The position numbers were made by a program, and so were the translations under genes. Under the pieces are notes generated by a model. That model saw only the letters and a list, made by a program, of their open reading frames with translations, was not told the DNA's origin and did no database searches. Positions 20,349-32,100 of a stretch of 64,000 nt of DNA are shown here, one piece after another (position 1 is the first letter of the stretch; every line of letters starts with the position of its first letter). Origin of the DNA: Fragilariopsis cylindrus CCMP1102 (Eukaryota; Bacillariophyta; Bacillariophyceae; Bacillariales; Bacillariaceae); assembly GCA_900095095.1 (NCBI GenBank), contig FMBT01000289.1, forward strand, positions 992,001 through 1,056,000. Reading direction: 5' to 3'.

Positions 20349-20876
20349 ATGATGAAATCTTTCCTTGTCGCATCCGTCGTTGGTTTCTTAGGAGTTGCTC
20401 ATGGATTTTCCATGACGATGAATTCCGCCGAAAGAACATACATCATGATCAAACCTGATGGAGTTCAACGTGGAATTGTCGGTAACATCATCAGTCGATT
20501 TGAAACGAAGGGGTACAAATTGTCCGCCATGAAGACTAAAGAAGCATCGAAGGAGCTTCTAGAAACGCATTATTCGGATCTTGTCGAGAAGCCATTCTTC
20601 CCCAAGATGAGAGATTACATGATGAGCGGTCCTGTTGTATGTATGGTATGGGAAGGAAAGGAAGCTGTTTCTACCGGAAGAAAAATGTTGGGCGCAACTA
20701 ATCCTTTAGAATCTAATCCTGGTACTATTCGAGGAGATTACTGTATCGAGGTTGGAAGAAATATCTGCCACGGTAGTGATTCGGTTGAAAATGCCGAAAA
20801 AGAAATTGCTCTGTGGTTTGAAGAAGGGGAAGTTATGGATTGGACTTGTCACTCCAAGGATTGGATTTACGAGTAA
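20349..20876 (+). CDS. nucleoside diphosphate kinase with N-terminal presequence
   Basis: Transfers the terminal phosphate between nucleoside triphosphates and diphosphates through a phosphohistidine. The 175 residues start with a signal peptide ([19 protein letters not shown]) and a Phe right after it (HGFSM), a diatom-type plastid or secretory signal. The catalytic core is complete: [53 protein letters not shown] and the active-site [16 protein letters not shown] with H141. Either of two adjacent ATGs (20349, 20352) can serve as start. It is divergent from the CDV3-like gene. Together with the guanylate kinase it could take GMP to GTP in the plastid, which is inference. Confidence 0.95.
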   Translation: MMKSFLVASVVGFLGVAHGFSMTMNSAERTYIMIKPDGVQRGIVGNIISRFETKGYKLSAMKTKEASKELLETHYSDLVEKPFFPKMRDYMMSGPVVCMVWEGKEAVSTGRKMLGATNPLESNPGTIRGDYCIEVGRNICHGSDSVENAEKEIALWFEEGEVMDWTCHSKDWIYE

Positions 20877-21973
20877 GCAGGGACGCCACTTATGCTTATG
20901 CATGGAAGGAAGATTATTGTCATAAAATAACAATAAAAAAGTAATCGTTAACTAATGTACCTTGAATTGATCGGTATCTTTTAGTGCTTGTTTTGACTTT
21001 AAATTTTTTTGATGGATGGACTGAATTTTTTCCCCTTCAAAATTGTACTAAATATGACAACATAGTGTACATCCATGCAGAGTTCTCTTCTTTTGACTGT
21101 TCATCTGTTTCCCTTAATTGTTTTAAATCACTCTTAATTCAAAAAATATTGATATCATGTTGAATCGCATGCGTTTATAATGAGTGTGTACCAGTAATAC
21201 GTGTTGTTGTAAATTGATGATATGACCACTCAACATGCCACCATGACTATATCATCTACTGTATCTGGATAAACGTTGACATCTTCTGGACTTATTTCCT
21301 CCTCTTTTTATATAACATCCAATAAGTTTCCCCCATAAGTTGATTGGCATTTTGCTGCTCTAAAACAATGTTCATCTGATTTGAACATATCAAATCAAAT
21401 AGAATTGCATATTTATGCGTTGAAGTCATCATCTTCTATAGGGAGATACACTTTCATAGTAAGCTGATGTTGTCAATTCCCTTTTCATTTTCTGACAGGG
21501 CTGATGTATCATTTGAGATGATTTTATCCATCTTCTCTATATACTGTAGTATTCATCATCATCATTTCCACTCAGTTGCTCTCACAACTTAATTTTTCCT
21601 GGTTATTATCTGTAGACGTTGTCACGCAACCATCTAGTACCAACTGGAAATCACCATGTATGAATAATTACTGACATTGAATAAACTGCAGTATCATAAA
21701 ACATATGAAAAATGTGTGCAATGTTGCCCCGTACATTATGAATCAGATTTTGCTTAGTCTCAATCAAATAATACAGAAGAAAATGTCGTCTATCCTTCAA
21801 CCGTCGTTCAAATCTAAAACCAGTTTTTTCGGTGATAGTTGATAGTGATGATGCATGATCGATGATCGAGGATTAGCACATCAAAACATAACAAACAACA
21901 ACAACTTGTGTAAAAGAAAGTACATACAGTACTCAATACGCACAGTGTCTCAACTGGTCTCCTGACAACAAAG
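20877..21973. other. 1.1-kb intergenic region
   Basis: AT-rich, with only short frames and no repeat, RNA gene or domain that I can support. The right end must hold the promoter of the RRM gene. Confidence 0.4.
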
Positions 21974-24469
21974 ATGTGGTCTTTTTCGACGATTCAACGA
22001 TCCAGCATCGCAACTCGTCCTCTTGCTCGGCTGACTAATAATGTAACTACTGGACGATATAGACTATTTTCTTCATCTGGAGGAGGCGACGACCGAGGCA
22101 GCGGTGGTGGTGATGGTGGTGGTGGTGGAGGAAGGGACGGAAAGAATGATCGTAAATCACAGAAACAAGGCTGGTCGCGAAATAATAACAACACCAAAAA
22201 CAACAATCGCGATAAGCAACGAGATGGCCAGCCCAATAATAAGAAGAAGACTAATTTTTCTGATCAATTTTTACAAGGGCCCGCACGAGGCGAATTGAAG
22301 AATCATCGATCGGGTATCCCAAAATTGACGGGACGGAAGGGTAAGGGTCACGGTGTACGTGGAGCGGACCCACTTTTGGCCAGCGAATCTGATGAGTTGA
22401 ATGGATACGACGATGATGGTAGCGACGATGACTACTCGAATAATAATAATCGGCAACAGCAACAGTCTAAGCCAGTGAAGACGGGAACAATCGATAAGGG
22501 CAGTAAGTTGGAAGATCTATGTCCTGAAGACTACGAAGAAGTAGCAGAATACCTAAAAATGTATAAATCACTCGAACATTTTCAGGATAAGGAGGAGTAC
22601 TACTGGAATGAAGTCGATCTCGAAGGTACCGATCTAATCAAGAAACAAATAATGTTTGAGAAACTAAAAGCGGAGGCCACCAGAGATGCTGATGGCAAAT
22701 TAGTAGTGGAAGTTGACGATGCAACCTTCGCCTTGTTTGATGATGGGATAGATCTAGATGAAAACTCCACGAAGGATAAAGAAAAAGATCCACGACAACA
22801 ACAGCAGCAACAGCAACAGCAACAACAACAAAATTGGAATAAACCCCAAATTGATTTTATTTTGGACACAATGGGAGTAAAGGGTTACGATAAGCCTCCC
22901 ATTCCGAACGAATACGACGGTGTCAAACCACTCGCCTTGAAGGGACCCACCATGCATGACTTTGTCGAGTCGATGATGGAGCACCCTACCAAATATGGAC
23001 AACTTCGTTACGTAAGTCCGCATCCAGAAAGTACTCGGGAACCTGTACCCGATCTTCCTAATCGTCGGAGGAATGCTCCATTAGAATTCGTAGAGGCTCA
23101 TTCTCGGTTTATTTATGTATGGGGGATCCCTCCGCTATTGTCTGTGGACGAGCAACCTGGAGATCTTGATAATCCATTGCACTCCTTGGAGCTTCAAAAA
23201 ACGGCTGCGGCTCTCTTCGACGTCCAACCAGAATCAGTCTACCCAGCAAGTATTTCATCTGCCTTTGTTGGTTTGCCATCTAAAACGGATCAACGATTTG
23301 CCTTAGAATTTGGACCCGTACAAAAAGTAATTGGGAGTCCCGTTAAGATATCCAATTACACGCCAAAAGAGGGAGACAAAAAATCATTCGATGTCAACGA
23401 CATGGACTCTGTTGTTCTTTTGGAGAACTTACCATCAGAACTCACACCGTCATTATTGTCATCTACGCTCTTCCCGTCAGGAACTGACGCTGGTGACTTG
23501 GTATACGGTGGTTTGACTCCGGACGATTTCGTTATGCTTACCCCTCATTCGGCCGTACTTCGATTTGAATCGAAAGAACACGCCGATAGCGCTGTTAAAT
23601 CAACCATCGTCGAGCAGCGATTAAAAGACTTTGGACAGCATCGTATACGTTACAATAAGGCACGACGGGAACTGGTGTACACAGGAAAGCATACTGGATC
23701 CGGAGGAGAGGATCTAGAACGAGAATTAGGTAATCGACTGATCGTGGATGGAGATATGCCAACCAAAAACTTCTACCTATCTCATGCTACAGCGGTCCAT
23801 ATACGGAATTTGGATCCATCCGTTACTAAGCAGGAAATTTCTGAGTACTTCCAACCATTCTGTGCCATGTCACGAGACGTCGAGGGGTCGATTGAGTTTG
23901 TTACGTGTTACGAAGGTCTTCCTACGGGTAAGGCATATATTGGATTTGACGAACACGGAGAGGCTGAGGCTGCAATGGCTATGTGTGAATCCAGTGGGCG
24001 AGTAAATGGTCTTGGTCCCAACACAGTAATTATGAAAAAAGTTAGGGATTCTAAAAAAGTTATTCGCGAGAATCGTCCAGCTCGTGACGAACAAGAGCTA
24101 TTAGACAGTCTGGACAATTGGGAGCAATACGTCGACCCGAAGGACCTTGAAGAATTGATTGAGGCTGGTATCAGCAAGGACTCATTGGCAGAATCATTGC
24201 GAGCCATTCGTTACCATAACCCTACCTTTTCTAGTCTCGATCAGGCCATACGAAGTGAAGCCATGAACCCCGAAACAGATTCTGGTGGTATGTATCGTGA
24301 ATTGGTTCAGACTTATATCGAAACCCTAAAGGAATGTATTTCCACGCCTGAGGATCCTGGACCAATCTACGAAAGTCTATTTTTACCAGACGAGGTACCC
24401 GATACAGAAATATTTGAAAATGAACCAGTCCGTCAGGAGGAATTACGAAAAAGCAGAGAAGTACCATAA
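21974..24469 (+). CDS. mitochondrial-type RRM RNA-binding protein
   Basis: An 831-residue protein. The N terminus (MWSFSTIQRSSIATRPLARL, then RYRLFSSSGGG) is Arg/Ser-rich without acidic residues, typical of a mitochondrial targeting peptide. A Gly/Asn/Lys-rich linker and a poly-Gln run (about 22795-22830) follow. Two RRM-like domains lie at about residues 478-575 (VVLLENLPSEL ... AVLRFESKEHADSAV) and 606-690 (AVHIRNLDPSV ... KAYIGFDEHGEAEAAM). The second fits RNP2 and RNP1 best. An alpha-helical C-terminal region of about 130 residues is unassigned. Its role is probably organellar RNA processing or translation, by inference. No intron. It ends 132 bp from the convergent cysteine-rich gene. 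Confidence 0.78.
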   Translation: MWSFSTIQRSSIATRPLARLTNNVTTGRYRLFSSSGGGDDRGSGGGDGGGGGGRDGKNDRKSQKQGWSRNNNNTKNNNRDKQRDGQPNNKKKTNFSDQFLQGPARGELKNHRSGIPKLTGRKGKGHGVRGADPLLASESDELNGYDDDGSDDDYSNNNNRQQQQSKPVKTGTIDKGSKLEDLCPEDYEEVAEYLKMYKSLEHFQDKEEYYWNEVDLEGTDLIKKQIMFEKLKAEATRDADGKLVVEVDDATFALFDDGIDLDENSTKDKEKDPRQQQQQQQQQQQQNWNKPQIDFILDTMGVKGYDKPPIPNEYDGVKPLALKGPTMHDFVESMMEHPTKYGQLRYVSPHPESTREPVPDLPNRRRNAPLEFVEAHSRFIYVWGIPPLLSVDEQPGDLDNPLHSLELQKTAAALFDVQPESVYPASISSAFVGLPSKTDQRFALEFGPVQKVIGSPVKISNYTPKEGDKKSFDVNDMDSVVLLENLPSELTPSLLSSTLFPSGTDAGDLVYGGLTPDDFVMLTPHSAVLRFESKEHADSAVKSTIVEQRLKDFGQHRIRYNKARRELVYTGKHTGSGGEDLERELGNRLIVDGDMPTKNFYLSHATAVHIRNLDPSVTKQEISEYFQPFCAMSRDVEGSIEFVTCYEGLPTGKAYIGFDEHGEAEAAMAMCESSGRVNGLGPNTVIMKKVRDSKKVIRENRPARDEQELLDSLDNWEQYVDPKDLEELIEAGISKDSLAESLRAIRYHNPTFSSLDQAIRSEAMNPETDSGGMYRELVQTYIETLKECISTPEDPGPIYESLFLPDEVPDTEIFENEPVRQEELRKSREVP

Positions 24470-24601
24470 ATCTAGAAAAACAAAAATAGCACAAAAAAAT
24501 GAAAAGACAATAATTAACTGTTTTTTATCATATATTCCTAATTTCTAATCGTGTGTTAATAAAACGGACAATATCCTAGCACTAAGTTACTAATAGTTTG
24601 A

Positions 24602-25708
24602 CTAATTTAGCGCGCCTCGAAGTTGACGGCGTGAGCCACCGTTTGGTAGTGGAAAAATTACAGGTCTAGGTGCTAGAACAATTCCATTGGGCAAGTCACC
24701 ACTTCCTTGAGTGGGCGAACAACCTTCACAAGATGCTAAACATCCTTGGGGGACTAATACATCACCCTCCAAGTTAGAAATGAAAAGACGCCCATCTAAT
24801 GTTTGATTCCCGGAGGTTACTAAACCACATCCACTACTAGTAGGGGCAAAATTGTTGCATCTACCATCTTTGCATGTAAGTTGAGTAGGACCGGAGTAGG
24901 TAGTAGTAGTAGATATTGGACAAGATTTCTTCTTTGGGTCGATACATTGTCCAAGTTTGGGACGATAGAAGAAGTCCCCATCGTATGTATCACAACATTT
25001 TCCACGTCCTTTACAACCAGAATCATAAATTTCTGTTGAGGGGATAGCTGAACAACCCCGACAGGAAGTATAACAATTTTCATTGGTAGTATTATAATTT
25101 TCTTTTAATCCACGAAAAACTGATAATTGGGCGGTAAAGTTTGTTCCTCCAGCAGAAATTTTACAGTCATCATTATTATCCGAATTGACAATATTGCAAC
25201 TTCCATTATTACAATCAAAATCTAATAGACCCGCAAATGTAGTGATAGTTGCATAATAAGCGTTGTCGTCATCATCTTTGTTGTCGACTTTGTCGTATGA
25301 TGTACTTGTATCATCATCATCCCAATCACCACCAACTGTTATAGAAGAACATACATTACAAGTAGCAGTACAATTATTATAAATACTATACGTCCCATTT
25401 AAGTTACCGAGATACTTTCCACCAATTGTCCACGAAGCAGGCTCACCAGTTGATTTATCTATGACAGTAAATGAACATTCGTTTGAACGAAGTATACACT
25501 TTCCTTCTCCGTAATAATCATCGTTGTAGTCAGTGTTACTATGACCACATACGATAGTTTGCGGACCAATAAAGTCCAGAACGGGTCCCTCAATGGGACA
25601 TGATTCCTCAAATGGTTGTATACATTTTGATGCTGATGCACACCATTCATAACCAGCATCCCAATAATATCCATATTTATCTGGTCTTCCTCCTACCATC
25701 ATCACCAT
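24602..25708 (-). CDS. cysteine-module repeat protein, probably secreted
   Basis: 368 residues, Cys-rich and Asp/Asn/Ser-rich with several N-x-S/T sequons; I do not recognise a family. Three copies of one module can be aligned by eye. Module B has C166, C171, C182, C212, C216, C219; module C has C279, C284, C294, C323, C327, C330; module A ends C71, C78, C113, C117, C120 with C54 as its likely first Cys. The pattern is C-x4-C-x9/10-C-x28/29-C-x3-C-x2-C, with A longer between its first two Cys. A second shared motif, CIxPxxxSCPI, precedes modules A (C29, C37) and C (C255, C263). Disulfides and an extracellular place are likely, but no signal peptide is encoded at this ATG; the frame stays open upstream to a TAG near 25741, so a short 5' exon may be missing. 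Confidence 0.65.
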   Translation of the reverse strand: MVMMVGGRPDKYGYYWDAGYEWCASASKCIQPFEESCPIEGPVLDFIGPQTIVCGHSNTDYNDDYYGEGKCILRSNECSFTVIDKSTGEPASWTIGGKYLGNLNGTYSIYNNCTATCNVCSSITVGGDWDDDDTSTSYDKVDNKDDDDNAYYATITTFAGLLDFDCNNGSCNIVNSDNNDDCKISAGGTNFTAQLSVFRGLKENYNTTNENCYTSCRGCSAIPSTEIYDSGCKGRGKCCDTYDGDFFYRPKLGQCIDPKKKSCPISTTTTYSGPTQLTCKDGRCNNFAPTSSGCGLVTSGNQTLDGRLFISNLEGDVLVPQGCLASCEGCSPTQGSGDLPNGIVLAPRPVIFPLPNGGSRRQLRGALN

Positions 25709-26190
25709 CCTATCTTTATAGTTGTTATTATCGTTGATCTATTCGATCGAACTACTATTACTGAGCTACGTACCAAAAAGTGAGGTGAAAGATGAAAGAT
25801 GCATATTTTTTCCGCGCCCACTTTTCTTATGAGCATCATTTTCAAAGTTTGCGAGGCGCGCGCGGATGACAATCATTGCGTCGTTTCTATTGGTTTGTTT
25901 AGTTTCTAAAAAAATGCGCGTAACAAACACTGCTAGCAGAGTATCACTATACGATAAAGTAACGCCAACCGCTTTTTGTATTCTTTACAAAAGGTATGCA
26001 AATATCTATCATGGTACAAAATTAGTACGGGTAGAAATAGACAGTGCCGAAATCTTAAGACCGTTACAATAATAATCAGACAGCATTAGTACTCACTGCC
26101 TTCAAACTACTAACCCATTGCAAAGCAAATACAAAGCAAAGAGTAACAATAGAAAGTAAAGCAAAGTAAAATCAACTAACACCGTCAATC
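25709..26190. promoter_or_regulatory. divergent gap, cysteine-module gene / SCC3
   Basis: 482 bp between divergent ATGs. It has a CCAAT-type ATTGG at 25889-25893 and may contain an unrecognised first exon of the minus-strand gene. Confidence 0.35.
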
Positions 26191-29100
26191 ATGACAACTG
26201 CGGCTGCTGATACGTCGTCTCCGGTACGTAGATCGTCCCGTTCACGGAAACAATCTAATTCCTATTACGACGATGCAGCTAAAGCCGTATTATTAGAAGA
26301 ACAAAAACGAAAGGATGATAACGATAACGATAACGATGAGGTGTAAGTTGAATACATGATTGACACATTCTGCCTGCCTGTCTGCCTCTGCGTGTGTGTA
26401 TGTTCTTTCTTTAACTGTTTGATTTGATTTGATTTGATTTGATTTGATTTGATTTGATTTGATTTGATTTGATACCCGTTATTGTTGGATGCAAGTTTTT
26501 TATTTACTTTAATTTCGATACAAACCGTGAACAATTAGATCTATTTGTATTACTTGCTTGTACGGTGGTAGGAGATCATAACTGAACTGAACTGAACTGC
26601 GTTCTGATTCTGAATTCAGCTTCCACTCACTTACTCACTCAATGTTTAATCTAAAACCGTTTTATACACTACTCAAATAAATAAAAATGTACTCACATAT
26701 ATTTTTGAAATGCAAAATCTAACTTTTTCTAATATAAATTTGAAACAATACCAACAGCGACAACGATGACGATGTTGAACCGATGAGCACTGATGATGAC
26801 AATGATGACGAGGAATCTTCAGACGACGATGATAATGAAGATGACGATGACGAAGATTTTGAGGGTTCTCAACAAAAGAAGAAAAAAAAGAAAACTACGA
26901 CGCCGAGCAACAAGAAAAAGTCTGCTGTAACACCAACATCAGCATCCAAGAAAAGTACTACTACTACAAAGAAAAGTAAGAAGTCACCGAAGGTATCTCC
27001 CGCTGTTGTAAAACGTCGTGGGAATACTACTACTACTACCACTAAAAAATCAGTCACCACAAAAAATACTACCGTAACAGCCAAGACAGCATTTACCAAG
27101 ACACGTATCTCACAAGCATTAACGATGGTATCAAAGCATATTCTTGCCGTTCCGGATCAGATGATGACTAAGGATGACGATCTTGATGAAGATAATCAAA
27201 AGAAGCAAAAATTGAAAAAAGAAACTCCTGAAAATAGTTTAGTTGCAGCTTTATTAGCATCAGCTAAATCTATACCTGGAATTCCATCCACGGCTCGTCC
27301 TAAGACATATTATTATGCCCAACAACAACAACAGCAACAACAAGAAGTTGATCTTACATCAACATCATCATCGTCATCAACTTTGACATCATCAGAACGA
27401 ATGACGAAACGAACGAATTCGATTGTAAATGTATGTTTACCACAATTGGATGGGATTGTTCGTCATTTGATTCGTACAACAGAACAAAATGGTAATCCAC
27501 ATGAATTGCATGTCCAATTATTGAATTTGCTCTTTAGAAGTGTTGGTGGATCTATTGAAACAAATATTAATTCTGGTACCGACTTGGATGAATTAGAAGA
27601 TGATGATTGGGATGATCTTATTAGTAAGGTTGTTACTGTAATGAAAACTGAATCCGATGCTGATTCAACTTTATTGTGTGCCGATGATGATGATGATATC
27701 GGTATGCATACCACTACTACTAATAATGATAATGATGGTAGTAGTAGCGGAAGCGGTACAGCAGGTGATGGTACTACATCAACAACCGCTACATTGACAA
27801 CAAGACAAATCGGAACGATCGCATATCGTACTCTATATAAAGAGTTTTGGTATCGTCTTGGACATATCCTTTTGGCTCATTCACCTTCACCGGCAGTCGC
27901 AATGGTCAGTGAAGAAGATTCGGAAAATGAAAATGATGATGATGACGACGATGATGATGATGATGAGGAGAACGAGGATAAAGAAGATGATGATGATGAC
28001 GATGACGAGAATGATGGTCTGTTCTCCTCAAAGAAGAAAAAACGAAAACTCAGATCCTCTTCCTCTAAAAAATCGAAGGGAAACAAAAAGAGCAAGAAAA
28101 CTCAAATCGCTAAGACGACGAAGAAGATTACTCCACAACAACAAGGAGAAGGGTTTTCTTCGAATCGGTTCCAACTTGAAAAGGTACGAGATTTAATTCT
28201 ACGAATGACAGAATTAGTTTCTGTTGGTCAACCCGATTTACGAGCAGCGGGAACATTAGCTGTATTACAATTGGCGAAAGCATGCGTAGAACGGACCGTC
28301 GAATTGGAACAAAAAATACGTGTCGCAACACGACAACTTAAGGTTGCATCCAAGGCTGGATCGAAACGGAAACAACAAACGTTACAACATCATTTAGATA
28401 ATTGGAAACGTCATAAGGCAGAATTACAAGAAATGGTTGAGGGACCGGTCTTTCAGGGTGTTTTCATTCATCGGTACCGTGATGCCAATGAACGTATCCG
28501 AAGAGACTGTCTCCGATCATTATCGAGTATATCATTGATCCGACCTGATATTTTCTTAGTTGATACGTACCTGAAGTATTTTGGATGGATGGCATCCGAC
28601 AAGTCTCCCTCGGTACGTATCGCTGCCTTAGAGGGATTATCGGCACCGTTTCGAGTAGCGGCTTTATCGTTAATTCCGGTGAATTCAACATCGTCATCGG
28701 CGGCGATCCCATTTCCCATCGATGTCGCAACTATGCATAACGTCACCAACAAATTCTTATCGCGTATCGTTGATTGTATTGATGACAACGAAAGTGTCCG
28801 TGTACAAGAAATTGCTATCAAATTGTTACTGTCCATGGTCCATGAAGAATTCCTAGACGATTGGGAAGACGACTTAGGATGGGAAAAAATCAATATGAAA
28901 TCATTTGATCCATTTTCTTCTCCAAAGGTTCGTAGGGATGCTCTTTACTTTGTTATGGATCAGATCGAAACATTCGATACGGATGGGAAGGATGCATCAT
29001 CCATTGGGGACAAGAAACAATCGGATCAATTGCTTGCAATTGCGAAATGGTACGTGTCCAAAACTAATACACACACTAACAAATCTGCAGATGATTTCTT

Positions 29101-32100
29101 TAAAATACACTACCGAATGAATCGAGAAACTAATTCTCACGATATTCCTTTTATCCTCCCTCCCTCCCTCTACGTCTATCTCTATTTCTACTCAAAAAGG
29201 TGTGCCATCCGGCTTTGCGATAGCTCTATACTTGCTGACGATATGAATATCGAATTGGTAGACTACGTCGTTCAATCCATCGTGGGTATGCCGGAACATC
29301 GGGATCTTGTCCTCAATTGGCCGATGATGTTAAAGGCCATTCGGAGCGAAAATCCTCAACAGGGATCTGCCGACGAAAGAGAAGAGATTGCAACACAACG
29401 AATCCTTTTACGGATGTTGGCTACTTCTGCGGAAATCGAATTCGGAAAGGCATCGCGAATTGAACAAGATGGTGATTCTAAGAAAAATAATAATACACAA
29501 ATTTCTAGGAAGCGTAAAAAGTCGTCGTCGTCAAATCACGTCACGGAGACAAGTTTGGATGATTTATCCATTGCTCTATTGAAAAATCTTCCTAATCTGC
29601 TTGACGCTTTCAAGAGTGATATCATGTCCTTGCGTGATGTGACAAAACTTCCTCTGACCATCACCTCGTCGGCACTCGGTCTCCCAGCCCGCAAAGCCGA
29701 CTTTCAAAATCTTGCCAAGACTTTATGTCAATTGTACATCGATTCGACCGACGAACAAGTCTTACAGAATATCGCTCAAACTCTTTCTCAATGGGTCGAA
29801 GGAGACCATACGCGGGTATCAGAAGTCAAAATTAACCTTAAACGTTTGTCGGGTGCCTTACAAGACCGTCTGATGGAACTTTTTAGAGAAAGTGATCCCG
29901 AAAATCAAGGGGAGCGGGAAAGAAAATCCCCACGACGTAACAGGCGCAAGAAGTCAGATGGTAGCACTATTGGTGAATCCTCTATGTTTTCTTCGTCTCA
30001 AGAAGTTGACACTGAGCATTCTATTTCCTTGTTGATGCTACGTTGGAAGACACTCCTCATGGAATGTAAGGCAACATATTTGTTTGAAAAGGCCGACGAA
30101 GATGAGGACGAGGACGAGATCGAAGGACTATTCTTTACCATATCAGAAGCCATGGGAAAGAGACTTTCTGATAGAATGTCCAAGCACGATCGTGAAGTAG
30201 AAGACGACGCCGCGACGATTGCGACAACTCCTACCATCTGGAAGGACGATGACCCTGATATTCACGAGGCAGTTTCCCAAACAATCAATCGAGCATTGAG
30301 AGTACTTCTCGTCATCGTTTCGCAAGAGTTACTCGAGACACTGGAAAGTCGAAAGGATTTTGAAGCTTCCGGAAACGATGATGGCATTGATATGGATGCT
30401 GATGAACATAATTTTCCTGTCTTGAAAATGAGAGATAATCTTCTTCGAGTTCTTGGTCTTTGCTTTGATCAACACCTGCCTGAAGTCGATGGAGTAGAAT
30501 ATTCGGAGGAGCAGCAAGAGTTTGCTACCTCGGTGCAAGATAGTGCTGGCAAAGTAACATCTGACTTGCGCACACTATTTCCTTCCGATTGGTCAAATGG
30601 TAGTGATCCTGTCCGTAGGGCGCTTGCATTGACAGGTGGGCAAAATTTAGAAACCTTACTCGCAGGTTTCGTTCGGTGGTTTCAGTCCAGACAAGAGAGT
30701 ATGAATGCCAAGGAGGAAACGGGACTTAACACAATGGTTAGAGATGGCCTGCTACCTCTAGCTCGTATCATCAATCTGAACTATCAAGACTTTCACCGGA
30801 AAGAGGCAGGTATGCTTTTAAAACACATCAACGGCAGTGGAAGTTTGGCATCGCAAACTATTCTTTCGTTGACACGTAAACTAAAGAAGGTAGGAATGAT
30901 TTGCACGAATGCTAGGTATTCGATTGCTATGATGCCAATGTAGGTCCTATCATTCTCTTTCTCATCATCACGTTTTTCTTCTTTGTTCTGTTCTATTACT
31001 CTTAATATCTCTCTAATGCATACATTCGCTGTTAGACAAACCCACTTCGTATGCTTGAAGCTTATATGTCTTGTCTAAAATTTTCGTTTGAAAATTGGGT
31101 TGACAACGAACCGAATGAACCAGAAGAGAGCGCGCCAAGTGAAGAAGAAATTCAAAAATTTGAAGAAGCGGAAAAGCGTCATGAAGACTTATTCGCTTCA
31201 ATGGAGCAAGTAGCATCGAAGCTTTCTTCGTCTCTTGGTGTTGCCGGAAAACTCGGCAATGAGGTTTTGAAAAAATCGATTCGTGGCTTCATGAGAGAAG
31301 GAATTCGCTTTGCTTTTGATGGCCCTAATTCTGGTGATGATGACGAGCTTGTGGTAGGAAGTCGTTTGGCATTTTTATCGATGCTTCAAAAATTTACAAG
31401 TTGGGTAAAGAAAGACAAGGAAAATCTTGACAATCTGACCGATTTTCTCATTGCAAAGGAAACCGAGCTTAGACGTCATCCTGAGTTCGACGAAATTCAC
31501 CCCGAGGACTTAAACTCCCTTACCAACTTCCGAAAGTCTATGGGGATTAAAGGAGAAATTTCCTATTCGATAGTGTCAGGCACTGATGGTCGTTCGATTT
31601 CTATGGCAGAAAGCCCCGCTTCTACTGCTGTTTCTTCTCGTCGCAGAATCTCAACCACCGGGAGTCGAGTTTCTCGACTTTCCGGTCTTTCTATTCAAAG
31701 CGAGTTGTCTCCCTTACTCGAAGAAGATGACGACACTAGAGTTGAAGATGGAGACGAAAATTCTCCGACTCCACAGAAAGGAAGACAGTTGCGCCGTGCG
31801 GACACACGAGACGACGACGAGTCTCTTACCCATGCAGGCGACGACGAGACTACTGTTGCTTCTCTGAAACGGAGCTCTGTTGGAACTGTTCTGGAAGAAA
31901 GTGAACAAGAGGACGATGAGACAGACGGGTCTCTCACTCGTAATGGCGACGACGAAACTACCTTTACCAAAAGAAGCTCAGAAGATGACGGGTCTCTCAC
32001 TCGTAATGGCGACGACGAAACTACCTATACCAAAAGAAGCTCAGAAGATGACGGGTCTCTCACTCGTAATGGCGACGACGAAACTACCTTTACCAAAAGA

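Noticed and set aside
30890-30943. SCC3 stop at 30943 as true C terminus
   Set aside because: A GTAGGA donor at 30890 and TTAG acceptor before 31036 keep the frame into the following exon in phase 0.
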